Assembly (NCBI GenBank): GCA_024681175.1
Contig: JAILBI010000215.1
Coordinates: forward strand, 1 to 5,639
Reading direction: 5' to 3'
From: Acholeplasmatales bacterium
GTDB taxonomy: Bacteria; Bacillota_I; Bacilli_A; Acholeplasmatales; Anaeroplasmataceae
DNA: 5,639 nt
A program made the position numbers and the translations under genes. Within the stretch, counting starts at the first letter, position 1; the number at the start of each line of letters is the position of its first letter. Under the pieces are notes generated by a model that was not told the DNA's origin, searched no databases, and saw nothing but the letters and a program-made list of their open reading frames with translations. Of this stretch, positions 5,037-5,639 are shown in pieces.

Positions 5037-5639
5037 ATGAAAATTGGAGTTTTAACCTCGGGTGGTGACGCACCTGGAATGAATGCCGCAATTCGTTCAA
5101 TTGTAAGATCCGCAATTCAATCAGGAGATACCATTTATGGTATTTATGATGGTTATAGGGGTCTTGTTGAAGGAAAATTTAAAGAATTTACTAGAAAAGA
5201 TGTTTCTGAAATTCTTAATAAGGGTGGCACAATTTTAGGTACAGCGAGATTACCCGAATTCAAGTACGAGCAGGTACGTGAAATCGCAGTTAAAAATCTT
5301 ACCAAAGAAGGAATAGAAGCTTTAATATGTATCGGTGGTGATGGTACATACCAAGGTGCGATGCGTCTTCATGAAATGGGCGTTAAGACAATTGGTGTTC
5401 CAGGAACTATTGATAATGATATTAAATCTACTGAATTTACAATTGGCTTTTCTACAGCGTTAAATACTGCATGTGAAGCAATTGATAAATTAAGAGATAC
5501 TTCATCATCTCACCAACGTTGTTCTATTATTGAAGTAATGGGAAGACATTGTGGAGATTTAGCTTTATATTCTGGTTTATGCTGTGGTGCTGAATATATT
5601 ATCACAGCTGAGACAGGACTTGATGAAGAAAAACTTCTT
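5037..5639 (+). CDS. pfkA: ATP-dependent 6-phosphofructokinase (5' part; runs off the window)
   Basis: The first 201 codons are present, still open at the window edge; PfkA is about 320 residues, so roughly two thirds is here. It commits fructose 6-phosphate to glycolysis with ATP. The N-terminus [20 protein letters not shown] is nearly that of the E. coli enzyme. GGDGT (100-104) and GTIDND (123-128) carry Gly at both donor-deciding positions (G103, G123), the ATP type. Catalytic D126, R161 and MGR (168-170) for sugar phosphate binding are present. R20 and R24 lie in the N-terminal helix that helps bind the allosteric effector in E. coli PfkA. GAGGTGAT precedes the ATG. It is transcribed divergently from the PPi-type enzyme. 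In many Firmicutes pyk follows pfkA, but that region is outside the window. Confidence 0.97.
   Translation, partial: MKIGVLTSGGDAPGMNAAIRSIVRSAIQSGDTIYGIYDGYRGLVEGKFKEFTRKDVSEILNKGGTILGTARLPEFKYEQVREIAVKNLTKEGIEALICIGGDGTYQGAMRLHEMGVKTIGVPGTIDNDIKSTEFTIGFSTALNTACEAIDKLRDTSSSHQRCSIIEVMGRHCGDLALYSGLCCGAEYIITAETGLDEEKLL

Noticed and set aside
1..5639. CRISPR arrays, tRNA or rRNA genes, insertion sequences, attachment sites
   Set aside because: I saw no regularly spaced repeats, cloverleaf-like segments, transposase motifs or terminal inverted repeats; the repeats found are all short promoter or terminator elements.

Overview
The window is AT-rich (roughly 70% A+T by eye), uses TAA for every visible stop codon, and has strong AGGAGG-type ribosome binding sites and sigma-A-like promoters. 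No in-frame TGA is needed to read tryptophan, so the standard code applies. The gene set (an OhrR close to the Bacillus type, a Cys-type glutathione peroxidase, a thioredoxin-reductase-like flavoprotein without a pyridine-nucleotide site, and both a PPi-type and an ATP-type phosphofructokinase) fits a low-GC, probably anaerobic or microaerophilic Firmicute. I cannot place it more precisely than Clostridia or related low-GC gut-type lineages.

Layout: positions 1-81 hold the last 26 codons of an unidentified + strand gene, closed by a terminator hairpin at 89-118. A first transcription unit (promoter about 126-159) carries a membrane HD-GYP phosphodiesterase (192-1535) and, one base later, ohrR (1537-1986). 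It ends in a terminator that overlaps the end of ohrR. A second unit (promoter 2012-2040) carries gpx (2096-2623) and the flavoprotein (2665-3522). A perfect palindromic terminator at 3527-3560 separates this unit from a convergent minus-strand gene for a PPi-type phosphofructokinase (3564-4814). After a 222-bp divergent regulatory region, an ATP-type pfkA starts at 5037 and runs off the right edge.

How the parts fit: the left two thirds read as a peroxide-defence module. OhrR has the sensing cysteine and tyrosines of the organic-peroxide sensor family. TACAATT/AATTGTA inverted repeats of the known OhrR operator type lie on the -10 regions of both its own unit and the gpx unit. The peroxidase has a second cysteine (C83) at the place used by thioredoxin-dependent 2-Cys GPx enzymes. 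The co-transcribed flavoprotein keeps the FAD motifs and the CATC redox pair but has lost both NADPH-binding signatures, as in ferredoxin-dependent flavin thioredoxin reductases (FFTR). The inferred electron path is ferredoxin to flavoprotein to a thioredoxin (encoded elsewhere) to GPx to peroxide. The operator and the operon also tie a probable c-di-GMP phosphodiesterase to the peroxide sensor. The right third is central glycolysis: two phosphofructokinases of different phosphoryl-donor type transcribed head to head.
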